The position numbers and the translations under genes were made by a program. From positions 1 through 64,000 of the forward strand of contig NZ_BPQE01000008.1 of the NCBI RefSeq assembly GCF_022179085.1: a stretch of DNA of 64,000 nucleotides, in the 5' to 3' direction. The DNA is from Methylobacterium aerolatum (GTDB lineage: Bacteria > Pseudomonadota > Alphaproteobacteria > Rhizobiales > Beijerinckiaceae). The notes beneath the pieces were generated by a model, which was given only the letters and a program-made list of their open reading frames with translations, was not told the DNA's origin and ran no database searches. Below are positions 33,166 through 41,961 of this stretch, one piece after another; position 1 is the first letter of the stretch, and every line of letters starts with the position of its first letter.

Positions 33166-34389
33166 ATGACACGCACCCGCATCGCGCCGCAGCCGCCGGA
33201 GCTGGCCTCGCCGTGGCGGACCGACGCCCGCGCGGCGCTCCAGGCCGAGGCGCGCAATTTCGCCCGCGACACGGTCCTGCCCCTGGCGGACGAGCTCGAC
33301 CGGCACAAGGCCGAGATGCCGCGCTCGCTCATCGCGGCGATGGCGGATCGCGGCTGGTTCGGCATCACCATCCCGAAGGAGCATGGCGGGATGGGGCTCG
33401 GCGTGTTCGAGTACTGCCTCGTCTCGGAGGAACTCGCCCGGTCCTGGCTGTCCGTGGGGTCGATCCTCGCCCGCGGGCAGGGCCTCGGCACGCAGACCCT
33501 CGACCCCGACCGCCGGGCCGACCTCATGCGCCGCTCGGCGATGGGAGAGTGGATCGGTTCGATCTCCCTGTCCGAGCCCACGGCGGGCTCCGACCTCGCG
33601 GGCGTCTCGACCCGCGCGGTGCGCGAGGGCGACACCTGGATCCTCACCGGGCGCAAGCGCTGGGCGGGCTTCGCCAAGGGCGCCCACTTCATCGAGGTTC
33701 TGGCCCGGACGCGCGACCCGGAGCCCGGCGAATCGCGCTCGGCCGGCCTCGAGCCGTTCCTCGTGGTCAAGGAGCCCGGCACGTTCCCGAAGGGGATGCA
33801 GGGACGGGTGATCGACAAGATCGGCTACCACGGCTTCGAGACCTTCGAGCTCGACCTCGACGGCGTCCGCGTGCCGGAGAGCGACCGGCTGACCGGCCTC
33901 TACGGCGACCAGGGGGCCGACGCCGATTCCGGCGGCTTCGCGGCGGTCCAGCGCGGCCTCAACATCGCCCGCGTCCACACGGCCGCCCGCGCCGTCGGGG
34001 TGGCCCGGGCGGCGGTGGAGGATTGCCAGCTCTACCTGCAGGAGCGCGAGCAGTTCGGCCACCCGATCGGCGATTTCCAGGCCCTGCGCTTCGCGCTGGC
34101 CGACATGGCCGCCGAGGTGGCGCAGGGGCGGGCCTTCTGGCAGCAGGTGGCGCACCTCCTCGACCTCGGCGAGCCCGCCGAGGCGGAATCGGCCATGGTC
34201 AAGCTCACCACGACCGAGATGGCGGTGCGGGTGACGAACCAAGCGATGCAGCTCCACGGCGGCAACGGCTACACCACCGAGCGCCGGGTGGAGCGGTACT
34301 GGCGGGACGCGCGGCTCACCACGATCTTCGAAGGCACCAGCGAGATCCAGCGCCGGATCGTCAGCGACCGGATGCTGCCGCGCCCGTAA
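33166..34389 (+). CDS. acyl-CoA dehydrogenase family protein
   Basis: This 407-residue protein starts at the ATG at 33166, after an AGGGGG ribosome binding site. It has all three acyl-CoA dehydrogenase domains: ITIPKEHGGMGLGVFEYCLV (N-terminal), ISLSEPTAGSDLAGVSTRAV (middle, FAD/substrate loop) and REQFGHPIGDFQALRFALAD with MQLHGGNGYTTERRVERYWR and the IFEGTSEIQRRIV ending. It oxidises an acyl-CoA to the enoyl-CoA with FAD. The substrate cannot be read from the sequence; no beta-oxidation genes are adjacent. Confidence 0.9.
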   Translation: MTRTRIAPQPPELASPWRTDARAALQAEARNFARDTVLPLADELDRHKAEMPRSLIAAMADRGWFGITIPKEHGGMGLGVFEYCLVSEELARSWLSVGSILARGQGLGTQTLDPDRRADLMRRSAMGEWIGSISLSEPTAGSDLAGVSTRAVREGDTWILTGRKRWAGFAKGAHFIEVLARTRDPEPGESRSAGLEPFLVVKEPGTFPKGMQGRVIDKIGYHGFETFELDLDGVRVPESDRLTGLYGDQGADADSGGFAAVQRGLNIARVHTAARAVGVARAAVEDCQLYLQEREQFGHPIGDFQALRFALADMAAEVAQGRAFWQQVAHLLDLGEPAEAESAMVKLTTTEMAVRVTNQAMQLHGGNGYTTERRVERYWRDARLTTIFEGTSEIQRRIVSDRMLPRP

Positions 34390-34525
34390 GCGCTCCGCCG
34401 CCCTGCCCTGCCTCGCCCCGACCCGTGCGGCGAATCGTCGAGCCGGACTCCACGGGGCGCTCCGCCCGGCTAACTCCGCCGTGGTGGATCGCCCGGCCCG
34501 TGCCGTGGCCGCAACCGGAAGTCTC

Positions 34526-36430
34526 GTGTCAAAGCCCATCAGCGACTACGCCATCGTCGGCGATACCCATTCCTGCGCCCTGATCGCCCGCGACGGCTCG
34601 ATCGACTGGCTGTGCTGGCCGCGCCACGATTCGCCTGCCCTGTTCCTCAAGCTCCTCGACGACGACAAGGGCGGCTCCTGCGCGATCCGGTGCGAGGGCC
34701 TGACGGACACGCGCCGCCGCTACCGGCCCGAGACCAACATCCTCGAGACCACCTTCGTCACCCGCACCGGCCGCGCCGTGCTCACCGACGCGATGCCGGT
34801 GAACCCGCCCTCCCCCGAGCCCGACGAGGGACCCGACGGCGAGGGTGAGAGCCGCCTCGTCCGCCTGCTGACCTGCGAGGAGGGCCTCGTCGAGGGGCGC
34901 TTCACCGTCCGCCCGACCTTCGATTACGCCCGCCGGGCCTGCGTGCCGGTGGCGGCGGCCTGCTCCGTGCTGTTCGAGGCGGGGGATTGGCGGCTGCGGG
35001 TCAACGCGGCGACTTGCCCCGAGATCGAGGGGGAGACCGCGACCGTGGCCTTCCGCCTGGAGGCCGGGCAGACCGCCTACCTCGTCCTGACCCACGGCGA
35101 GGACACCGAGGGCGCCGCGATCGAGGATCTGGCCGGCGCGGAGCGGCGGATCGCGACCACCGAGGCGTACTGGCGGCGCTGGAGCGGGCGCTGCACCTAT
35201 CGCGGCCCCTACCGGGATGCGGTGCTGCGCTCGGCGCTGTGCCTGAAGCTCCTCACCTATTCGCCCTCCGGCGGCATCGTCGCGGCGGCCACCGCCGGCC
35301 TGCCCGAGGCGGTGCCGGGCAACCGCAACTTCGATTACCGGTTCACCTGGATGCGGGACGCCGCCTTCACGGTGACGGCCTTCGTGATGCTCGGCTACGT
35401 CCGCGAGGCGTCCGAATTCCTGCGCTTCCTGCGGGAGCGGGACCCGACCTTCGGCCGCGAGACCCGCCTGATGTACGGCGTCTGCGACGACATCCCCCCC
35501 GAGGAGGCCCTCACCCACCTCGCCGGCTGGAGCGGGACTGGCCCGGTTCTGATCGGCAACGCCGCCGAGACCCAGGACCAGCACGACATCTACGGGGAGT
35601 TGATGCACGCCCTGTGCGTCTTCCTGGAGGCCGTGGACTACGATCCGCCCGAGAGGGTGAACGACCGCCTGCCGACGGTGCTGCACAACCTCACGGAGCG
35701 GGCGCTGCGCCACCGGAACGACGCCGACAACGGCATCTGGGAACTGCGCACCGGGCCGCGCCAGCAGTTCCACACCAAGGCGATGATCTGGGTGGCCCTC
35801 ACCAACGCCGCGCGCATCGCACGCCGGATCGAGGGGATCTCCGGGGAGACGATCGCCTCGTGGGAGCAGGCTGCCGCCGAAGTCCGCGCCGAGTACCTCG
35901 ACAAGGGCTGGAGCGAGGAGCACGGCGCCTTCACCGGCGCCTACGGCTCCCACCACCTCGACGCGGCGGTGCTGCGGGCCGCCCTGTTCGGCGCCGTCGA
36001 TCCCGCCGATCCGCGCCTGCGCTCCACCCTCGCCGCCATCGAGCGCGACCTCGGTGCGGGCGACCTGATCTACCGCTATCGGATGGAAGACGGGTTCGAG
36101 GGCGAGGAAGGGGCCTTCACCGCCTGCGCCTTCTGGCGGATCGGCTGCCTCGCCCTCGACGGGCGGACCGCGGAGGCCAAGGCGGCCTTCGAGCGGATGG
36201 TCGCCCGGGGCAACGATGTCGGGCTCTTCGCCGAGGAGATCGACCCCGCCACCGGCGAGCAGCGGGGCAACACCCCGCAGGGCTTCTCCCACATGGCCCT
36301 CATCAACGCCGCCCTGCGGCTCGATGCGGCCATCGACCGGTTCGGCCTCTGCGGCGGGGCCGGGACGGAGGACCGGGCCGAGGACCGGTCCGGGCTCGGG
36401 GCCGAACCGGTGCCGAGGGCGGCGGAGTGA
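34526..36430 (+). CDS. glycoside hydrolase family 15 protein
   Basis: This protein has about 634 residues from the GTG at 34526, behind a GGAAG ribosome binding site; an upstream GTG at 34481 is possible. The N-terminal beta-sandwich begins with the family hallmark ALIARDGSIDWLCWPRHDSP. The catalytic (alpha/alpha)6 barrel has NFDYRFTWMRDAAFTV, GIWELRTGPRQQFHTKAMIW (first Glu) and EEIDPATGEQRGNTPQGFSH (second Glu). It acts on alpha-glucosidic substrates such as glucans or trehalose; which one is open. The gene is monocistronic. Confidence 0.92.
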   Translation: MSKPISDYAIVGDTHSCALIARDGSIDWLCWPRHDSPALFLKLLDDDKGGSCAIRCEGLTDTRRRYRPETNILETTFVTRTGRAVLTDAMPVNPPSPEPDEGPDGEGESRLVRLLTCEEGLVEGRFTVRPTFDYARRACVPVAAACSVLFEAGDWRLRVNAATCPEIEGETATVAFRLEAGQTAYLVLTHGEDTEGAAIEDLAGAERRIATTEAYWRRWSGRCTYRGPYRDAVLRSALCLKLLTYSPSGGIVAAATAGLPEAVPGNRNFDYRFTWMRDAAFTVTAFVMLGYVREASEFLRFLRERDPTFGRETRLMYGVCDDIPPEEALTHLAGWSGTGPVLIGNAAETQDQHDIYGELMHALCVFLEAVDYDPPERVNDRLPTVLHNLTERALRHRNDADNGIWELRTGPRQQFHTKAMIWVALTNAARIARRIEGISGETIASWEQAAAEVRAEYLDKGWSEEHGAFTGAYGSHHLDAAVLRAALFGAVDPADPRLRSTLAAIERDLGAGDLIYRYRMEDGFEGEEGAFTACAFWRIGCLALDGRTAEAKAAFERMVARGNDVGLFAEEIDPATGEQRGNTPQGFSHMALINAALRLDAAIDRFGLCGGAGTEDRAEDRSGLGAEPVPRAAE

Positions 36431-36445
36431 GCGCCGCCCTCTTTC

Positions 36446-36604
36446 TCACGCCTTGAAGGCGGGCGGCTTGCGGTTCACCCGCGGCGCGGGACGCACCGGC
36501 TGGATGGCGGGATCGGGCTTGCGCTCGAAGATGCGCTTCAGCCGCTCCTGGAAATCCTCGGTGGTGACGGTTTTCGAGGAGCCGAAATTCGGGGTGCGGG
36601 CCAT
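36446..36604 (-). CDS. small basic hypothetical protein
   Basis: This 52-residue basic, Pro-rich protein (MARTPNFGSSKTVTTEDFQE, then LKRIFERKPDP) is convergent with the GH15 gene. I do not recognise it. The amino-acid pattern is protein-like, with a short amphipathic helix (DFQERLKRIFE). The ATG at 36604 is preferred over 36679 because the upstream part is Arg-rich and reads like noise. Confidence 0.5.
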   Translation of the reverse strand: MARTPNFGSSKTVTTEDFQERLKRIFERKPDPAIQPVRPAPRVNRKPPAFKA

Positions 36605-36736
36605 GGCGTGTCTCTCGGATCTGTGCCGAGAGCGCAAAGGACGCTGCCGGATCATTCTCTTACCGCGCTGCGGCCGCATAATACGAGTATTAAAATTCGA
36701 AAGTTTACCGGCGATCGACTTGTTTTTCGGGCGCCC

Positions 36737-36765
36737 TTGCGAAATTTTCCAGCCGGGACTAAGGT
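36737..36765 (+). promoter_or_regulatory. possible promoter and long leader of the cold-shock gene
   Basis: The 310 bases before the cold-shock gene are AT-rich for this genome. TTGCGA (36737-36742) and TAAGGT (36760-36765) are 17 bases apart and would give a leader of roughly 140 bases. A long structured 5' leader is usual for cspA-type genes, which are controlled by temperature-sensitive RNA folding. The exact promoter is uncertain. Confidence 0.3.
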
Positions 36766-36914
36766 AATGTCATCGGTACGTATCCGGATGTTTTGGGCCG
36801 TAACTCCTTCGCAGGGCGGTTCTCTCACTCCCATCGCTATCGGTTGACCCGACGCTTCGCGGTAACGCGGCGGCGTTTTCTCTTTGTATGCCTGCGAAGA
36901 TCGAGACTTTATCC

Positions 36915-37124
36915 ATGGCGACCGGTACCGTGAAGTGGTTCAACACGACCAAGGGCTTCGGCTTCATTCAGCCTGAGGATGGCGGCCAGGACGTGTTCGT
37001 CCACATCTCCGCCGTCGAGCGGGCTGGCCTCGGCACCCTGAACGAGGGCCAGCGCGTGTCCTACGAGCTGGAGACCGACCGCCGCAGCGGCAAGCAGGCC
37101 GCCGGGCAGCTGCGCGCCGCCTGA
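36915..37124 (+). CDS. cspA: cold-shock protein, CspA family
   Basis: This 69-residue single cold-shock domain has RNP1 [11 protein letters not shown] (about 15-25) and RNP2 VFVHISAVE (about 30-38). It begins [10 protein letters not shown], which fixes the start at 36915. It binds single-stranded RNA and DNA and melts RNA structure. A strong terminator follows at 37152. Normal length with no unusual features. Confidence 0.95.
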   Translation: MATGTVKWFNTTKGFGFIQPEDGGQDVFVHISAVERAGLGTLNEGQRVSYELETDRRSGKQAAGQLRAA

Positions 37125-37151
37125 TCGGCGCGAGGCCACGACGATGATGGA

Positions 37152-37173
37152 GCCGCCCCGCTTCGGGGCGGCT
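37152..37173 (+). terminator. Rho-independent terminator of the cold-shock gene
   Basis: GCCGCCCCGCTTCGGGGCGGC forms a 9- to 10-bp GC stem with a TTCG-type tetraloop, followed by TTCTGCGTTTCTG. It lies 28 bases past the cspA stop and before the DUF6481 gene. Confidence 0.8.
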
Positions 37174-37199
37174 TCTGCGTTTCTGAGACCGGAGATCAC

Positions 37200-37577
37200 G
37201 TGAGCTTTCACAACAACCAAGGCCTGACCGACCGACTCGATGCCGCGGCGAAGGCCCGGTCCGACATGCTGGCCCGCTTCCGGGCCCGTCCGGCCGCCGA
37301 CGATCCGGCGGTGATCGCCCGCGAGGCCGAGCGCCGCGCCATCATCGAGGCCCGCGAGGTCCGTGCCGCCGAGCGGGCGGAACAGCAGCGAATCGCCCGG
37401 GAGCGGGCGGAGGCCGAGGCGGAGGCCGAACGGAAGGCGACGGAGGAGCGCCTCCTCGCCGAGCGCCTGGCCGCGGAGGAGCAGGCGGTGGCCCGCCAGG
37501 CCGAACTGAAGGCCCAGCGCGACGCGCGCTACCTCGCCCGGAAGGACAAGGCAAAGGCGAAGGCCCAGCGCCGCTGA
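37200..37577 (+). CDS. DUF6481 family protein
   Basis: This 125-residue protein starts with GTG at 37200. The N-terminus (MSFHNNQGLTDRLDAAAKAR) and the long Ala/Glu/Arg/Lys-rich helix from about 15 to 125 fit DUF6481, small coiled-coil proteins found in Alphaproteobacteria next to cold-shock genes. The function is unknown. The composition (charged, no hydrophobic core) suggests an extended helix, perhaps binding nucleic acid. Adjacency to cspA may reflect shared stress expression. Confidence 0.8.
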   Translation: MSFHNNQGLTDRLDAAAKARSDMLARFRARPAADDPAVIAREAERRAIIEAREVRAAERAEQQRIARERAEAEAEAERKATEERLLAERLAAEEQAVARQAELKAQRDARYLARKDKAKAKAQRR

Positions 37578-37580
37578 TCC

Positions 37581-37610
37581 GCGGCAGTCCCCGCCGCCGC
37601 GCGGGGACTG
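37581..37610. terminator. hairpin between convergent genes
   Basis: GGCAGTCCCCGC and GCGGGGACTGCC form a 12-bp stem around a short loop in the 52-base gap between the convergent DUF6481 and DUF2336 genes. It could act as a bidirectional terminator; no long U-run is present. Confidence 0.6.
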
Positions 37611-37629
37611 CCCGGTACCCTGGTCGGCG

Positions 37630-39129
37630 TCAGGCCGCGATGGCGACGTCTGCGTCGGCGGACTTGCCGGGGCGGCCGCGGCTCGCCCGGAATTCGGCCA
37701 TGAGCGCCACGTCGAGATCGGCCAGCACCGTCTCCGGCACCGCCGGGGCGGCGGGCTTGCCCCGCTCGGCGCGGAACCAATCGAGGATCTGGCCCGGCAG
37801 GACGTCGAGGATCGCGCCGACAGGATCGGTGCGCCGGGCGTCCGCCGCCGTCGGCGCCGTCGTCTCCAGGTCCGGTGCGGTGTCGCGCTGGGCCGCCAGG
37901 GCCTCGCGCCACGCCGCATCGTCGGCCAGTCGCTGCCGCTCAGCGGCCTCGCGGGCCGTGGCCTCGGCCAGGATCGCCCGGGCCGCCTCGCGGGCCTCGT
38001 CGCGCGCCGCCTCGGTGTCGAAGCGCGTCAGCAGCGCGATCACGGTCCGGATCTCCGGGCTGTCAGAAGCTTCGCAGACGGCGAGGGTCTGCGCGATCAT
38101 CCGGCGGGACAGGGCGGGCCCCCGGGCCGTTCCGGCGGGCATCCGGCGGCCTGTCTCCCACCACGCGGCCAGCACGGCCTGCACCGCCGGGAGCAGCGCG
38201 TCCGGCAGGCCGGACTTGCGGTGCAGGGCGGCGTAGGACCGCGGATCGCGCATCGCCCGGGAGACGCTGGCGTGATCGAGGCCGGACAGGTCCGCGAAGG
38301 CGTTGCAGGCGAACTCGATCTGCCCCGACAGGATCGCCCGGAGGATCAATCCCGCATTGAGCTGCCGGGTGGCGCGCAGGTATCTCACGAGGCGCGCCGT
38401 CGCCGCCGCGCCCGAATCGGCGCAGACGTCGAGGGTCGCGCGCTCCGCGATCTCCCGGTTCATCCGCTCGCACCGTGCCTCGCCGATCCACCCCCGGTCC
38501 AAGGCGAAGCGCGAGAGGGCGCGCGTCAGGGCCAGGGCGATGGCGTGGCGCGCCTCGGGCGGCAGGTCGTGCCGGGCCAGCAGCGCCTCGCGCAGGGACG
38601 CCTCGTGCCCGAAGCGCTCGATCATGCGCAGCACGCGGCCCCCTGTCATGCGGGCGGTCGGATTGCCCGCCAGTGCCACCAGGGTGTCGAGGTCGGCGAT
38701 TTCCGCGAGGGCGCCCGACACGGCGGGGGTGAGGTGGTGCCGCCGGGCGATCACGTGCCGGGCCAGCTCCTCCCCGAGGGCGGCGGCCTCCACGAGGTCG
38801 GCCTCGGTGAGGACGGGGGAGCGGGCGAGGATCGGCTCGGCCACCTCGAAGGAATCGCAGGACAGGGCCACCACGAGGGGCCGGGGCGTCCGGGCGGAAT
38901 CGGCGCAGGCCTCGGCCAGCGCCCGCCGCACCACGGGGGCGGGGTCGTCCAGCAGGGTCAGCAGGGCCGTCTTCGCCTCCCAGGCGGCCTCCTCGTCGAG
39001 GGTGCCGTAGAGGTAGGCGCGGGCGAGGGCCGCGGCGGCCTGGGCCCGGCGGTCGGCAGGGGCGTTCACGGTCGAGGCCAGGAACTGGCGGATGATCATG
39101 GACGCCTTGATCGTCGGCCTCTCTCTCAT
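37630..39129 (-). CDS. DUF2336 domain protein
   Basis: This 499-residue protein is made of alpha-helical (HEAT-like) repeats: RAQAAAALARAYLYGTLDEE, ALLTLLDDPAPVVRRALAEA, and so on through FACNAFADLSGLDHASVSRA. DUF2336 proteins are common in Alphaproteobacteria; a few regulate cell-cycle or envelope signalling, but the role here is unknown. The start at 39129 shares an ATGA with the end of the transglycosylase gene, so the two are coupled. The last 100 residues are Glu/Ala-rich and disordered. Confidence 0.88.
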   Translation of the reverse strand: MRERPTIKASMIIRQFLASTVNAPADRRAQAAAALARAYLYGTLDEEAAWEAKTALLTLLDDPAPVVRRALAEACADSARTPRPLVVALSCDSFEVAEPILARSPVLTEADLVEAAALGEELARHVIARRHHLTPAVSGALAEIADLDTLVALAGNPTARMTGGRVLRMIERFGHEASLREALLARHDLPPEARHAIALALTRALSRFALDRGWIGEARCERMNREIAERATLDVCADSGAAATARLVRYLRATRQLNAGLILRAILSGQIEFACNAFADLSGLDHASVSRAMRDPRSYAALHRKSGLPDALLPAVQAVLAAWWETGRRMPAGTARGPALSRRMIAQTLAVCEASDSPEIRTVIALLTRFDTEAARDEAREAARAILAEATAREAAERQRLADDAAWREALAAQRDTAPDLETTAPTAADARRTDPVGAILDVLPGQILDWFRAERGKPAAPAVPETVLADLDVALMAEFRASRGRPGKSADADVAIAA

Positions 39130-40268
39130 GGAGCCCTCCTGAGCGCGTCGGGTCTGGCTGCGGCGAACCGGGGTGCGTCGAACAGCGTGGTCGAAAGGCG
39201 CGCCGTCGCGAATTCCACCGGGCGGCGGGGCGGCAGCGGCGCGTGCACGAGGGCCGGCCCGGCGGGTGTCGCGGGGAGGGCGAGGGAGCCCGTCGTCGCG
39301 GGGCCGTCGTCGGGATCCGCCGAGGCGACCTGCACGGGCCGCTCCGTCGAGGCGGAGTCGTCCGAGCGGGGGAAATACGAGAGCGCCGGGCGGGCCGGGG
39401 CGGAGGCGGTGACCCGGCTCTGCAGGAGGCGCGCGGTGGCGTCGGTGGCGGCGGGGCGCCGCTCCGTCTGGAACAGGCTGCGCAGGTCGCCGCCGCCGCC
39501 GAAGGCCGCCGCCGTCACCGGCGCGGCGGGTGTCGCGGTCGCGGAGCCCGACAGGCCGCCGCCGTCCTGGCGCAAGAGGGGCGACGTGATGGCCGGTGGG
39601 GCCGCCGCCGTCTGGGACTGCGCCGCGGCCGACAGGCTCGCGTAGAGTTCAGCCGAGGTCTTGGGCCGCCCGCTGCGGTCGTAGAACAGGCCGTGGTTGG
39701 CGGCGGCCGCCTCGGGCAGGTCGAGGGCGGCGCTGCGCTCGGGGAAGGTTCTGGCGTTGGCGATCAAGCTCGCGGCACCCTTCGCGCCGAGGACGTGGGC
39801 GGCGTAGAGGTCTCCCGCCGTCGGCTCGCGGCCGAGCGCCGCCTCCAGCGCCTGGGCGTTCTTCTGGGTCAGCGCCCCGGCCAGCACCGAGGCGACCTTC
39901 GGATCGCGCCGCAGGTCGAGGATCGCCTGTCGCTGGGCGGTGTCGGGGACGGTGTAGCTGCCGTCGGGCTGGCGGGCGATGGCGTTCGCCTCGGCCTGGA
40001 GCCCGAGCTGCGGCCCGGCGCTCTTGAGCGTGCCGAGCCACGTCTGCTCGATGAACTGGAACAGCCCCGTGGCAGAGGAGGTCGGGGCCTTGGCCGAGGG
40101 GTCGAGGGAGGATTCCCGCCGGGCGGTGGCGAGGAGATAGTCGAACCCGACGCCGGTGGCGCTCGCCCCGTCGCGGATCGCCTGCACGACCGGTGCCGGC
40201 GCCTGGCGTACGATCGCCGGCGGTTCGGGAGGCTCCGGCGGGGCGGCCGTCGTGGTGAACAGGAACAT
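39126..40268 (-). CDS. lytic transglycosylase (SLT domain) protein
   Basis: This 380-residue protein has an N-terminal SLT lysozyme-like domain: ATARRESSLDPSAKA holds the catalytic Glu52, followed by SATGLFQFIEQTWLGTLK. A helical region (100-185) follows with the NAQALEAALGREPTAGDLYAAHVLG pattern seen in phage-type and flagellar muramidases. From about 215 on it is a long Ala/Pro/Thr-rich disordered tail. No signal peptide is evident. It would cut peptidoglycan glycans locally. It is coupled to the DUF2336 gene. Confidence 0.88.
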   Translation of the reverse strand: MFLFTTTAAPPEPPEPPAIVRQAPAPVVQAIRDGASATGVGFDYLLATARRESSLDPSAKAPTSSATGLFQFIEQTWLGTLKSAGPQLGLQAEANAIARQPDGSYTVPDTAQRQAILDLRRDPKVASVLAGALTQKNAQALEAALGREPTAGDLYAAHVLGAKGAASLIANARTFPERSAALDLPEAAAANHGLFYDRSGRPKTSAELYASLSAAAQSQTAAAPPAITSPLLRQDGGGLSGSATATPAAPVTAAAFGGGGDLRSLFQTERRPAATDATARLLQSRVTASAPARPALSYFPRSDDSASTERPVQVASADPDDGPATTGSLALPATPAGPALVHAPLPPRRPVEFATARLSTTLFDAPRFAAARPDALRRAP

Positions 40269-40479
40269 TCGGGCACGGGCACGGGTGAACGACCCGGTAA
40301 CCCTGCCCCGCCCATGGTAAACAAAGTCGTAAGAGTGACGGGGACTTAACCTGCACCGTAGGTTGCAATATTCGGCCTAAATCCCGTTCCGGGAGTGTGG
40401 TCCTCAAGGGTATCGGGAAGCCAAGTGACCCGGCCGGCCCCTGCACGCTTGGCCGGACGATATTTCCTCCACCCCTCCC

Positions 40480-40587
40480 CCTCATCCTGAGGTGCGACGC
40501 CGCCGCCTCGAAGGAGGCCTTCATGGATCACGGCGATGTCTGGAGGGCTCCTTCGAGGCCCGCTCACGCGGGCACCTCAGGATGAGG
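40480..40587. repeat. palindromic intergenic repeat family C, copy 1
   Basis: This palindrome of about 108 bases begins CCTCATCCTGAGGTGC and ends GCACCTCAGGATGAGG, with inner arms CCTCGAAGGAGG and CTCCTTCGAGG. It lies upstream of the transglycosylase gene and downstream of the flavin reductase gene. The second copy is at 60642, next to cysG. Confidence 0.85.
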
Positions 40588-40623
40588 CCGGCGATTGGGA
40601 CGAACCGGCCTTTGGCCGGCCCC

Positions 40624-41253
40624 CTACGACCCCGTGAACTCTCCCGCACCCTTCGGCCGCCGCATGGTGAAGCGCTGATCGGGGGTGATGTGGAAGTAGT
40701 CGAAGTAGCCGCCGCGCATGATTGGATGCATCGCCGCCGTATCGACCATCCCGTCCGCGACGAACCGCTCGTCCACGTAGATCGAGACGACCTGCCCGAT
40801 CACGAGGAAGTCCTTCGCCTCGCCGCCGTCGAGGGGGGTGATCGGCACGGTCTGGAGCCACCTGCATTCGAGGGCGGCGGGGGAGGCCGCCACCCGGGGC
40901 GGGCGGACCTTGGCGGACGGCGCGGTCTCCAGGTTGGCGAAGGCGAACTCGCTCTCGCCCCGCGGCAGGGGCGCGGACGAGTCATTCATGCCGTCGCGCA
41001 GGTCCCAGGTGGCGAGGCTGCACACGAACTCGCCGCCCTCCTCGGCGAAGGTCATCGCGTCCTTGCGGCCCGTGGAGGAGAAGGCCACCATCGTCTCGCC
41101 CACCGCGTTGAAGAACGAGTAGGGCGCGAGGTTCAGGCGCCCGGCCTTGTCCATGGCGCTGATCCAGCCGATCGGCCGGGGGGCGACGATGGCCTTCAGG
41201 GGGCTGTGGGGCAGGCTGCGCCGGTCCCGGGGGAGATCGAAGTCGTACTGCAC
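40624..41253 (-). CDS. flavin reductase family protein
   Basis: This 209-residue protein starts with GTG at 41253 (VQYDFDLPRDRRSLPHSPLK). It has the split-barrel flavin reductase-like fold with APRPIGWISAMDKAGRLNLAPYSFF (FMN-binding region, quoted in part), SSTGRKDAMTFAEEGGEFVC and HPIMRGGYFDYF at the end. It probably reduces or binds FMN using NAD(P)H. It follows the nitroreductase gene by 8 bases, so two flavin enzymes form an operon. Confidence 0.88.
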   Translation of the reverse strand: MQYDFDLPRDRRSLPHSPLKAIVAPRPIGWISAMDKAGRLNLAPYSFFNAVGETMVAFSSTGRKDAMTFAEEGGEFVCSLATWDLRDGMNDSSAPLPRGESEFAFANLETAPSAKVRPPRVAASPAALECRWLQTVPITPLDGGEAKDFLVIGQVVSIYVDERFVADGMVDTAAMHPIMRGGYFDYFHITPDQRFTMRRPKGAGEFTGS

Positions 41254-41261
41254 GGGGGGCC

Positions 41262-41825
41262 TCAGAGGTAGGTCACGATGTCGGCGAGCGCCGGGCGCGG
41301 CCGGTCGGAGGGCACCTCCCGCGCGCGGCCGATATGGATGTGCCCGGCCATCCGCTCCTGGGGCGCGAGGCCCAGCGCGTCGAGCACCCGGCGGTCGTAG
41401 CTGTGCCACTCGGTGAGCCAGGAGGTGGCGTAGCCCATGGCGTTGGCGGCGATGACGAGGTTCATGGCGGCGGCGCCGGCGGAAAGCACCTGCTCCCATT
41501 CCGGGATCTTCACATGCGGTCCCGCCCGGGAGACCAGGGCCACCACCACCGGCGCGTGGGCGAGGCGGCGGCGCTCCTGCTCCAGCCGCTCCCCGCTCGC
41601 CTCGGGGTTGTCGGCCCTGAAGGTGGCGGCGATGATCTCGCCGACGCGGGCGCGCGCCTCCCCCTGGATGACGAGGAAGCGCCAGGGCGCGAGCTTGCCG
41701 TGGTCCGGCACCCGTGAGGCCGCCGCGAGGATGGTCTCCAGTTCCTCGCGCGAGGGCCCCGGCCCGTCGAGGAGCGGCGGCGGCACCGAGCGGCGGGTCC
41801 GCAGGAGGTCGAGGGTGGCGGTCAT
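41262..41825 (-). CDS. nitroreductase family protein
   Basis: This 187-residue flavin enzyme of the YdjA/nitroreductase type has LLRTRRSVPPPLLDGPGPSR at the start (FMN-phosphate contact RTRRS), ASRVPDHGKLAPWRFLVIQG, the NLVIAANAMGYATSWLT helix and the closing GHIHIGRAREVP. It reduces nitro or quinone substrates with NAD(P)H. The ATG at 41825 is supported by the onset of family similarity. First gene of a two-gene operon with the flavin reductase. Confidence 0.92.
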   Translation of the reverse strand: MTATLDLLRTRRSVPPPLLDGPGPSREELETILAAASRVPDHGKLAPWRFLVIQGEARARVGEIIAATFRADNPEASGERLEQERRRLAHAPVVVALVSRAGPHVKIPEWEQVLSAGAAAMNLVIAANAMGYATSWLTEWHSYDRRVLDALGLAPQERMAGHIHIGRAREVPSDRPRPALADIVTYL

Positions 41826-41961
41826 GCATCCCGTCCGCGAGAAAAAGACGTCGCAGGGATGTGGCACGGGCGGTCCCGGCTTGGAAGGGCGCGGGCGCCG
41901 CGCCTTGCGGTCGCCACGGTCCGGCGGCACAGGAGGGGCGTCGAGCGAGGATTCGGTGAGG

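Noticed and set aside
37142-37199. Small RNA between cspA and the DUF6481 gene
   Set aside because: The hairpin at 37152 is adequately explained as the cspA terminator; no separate promoter is visible.
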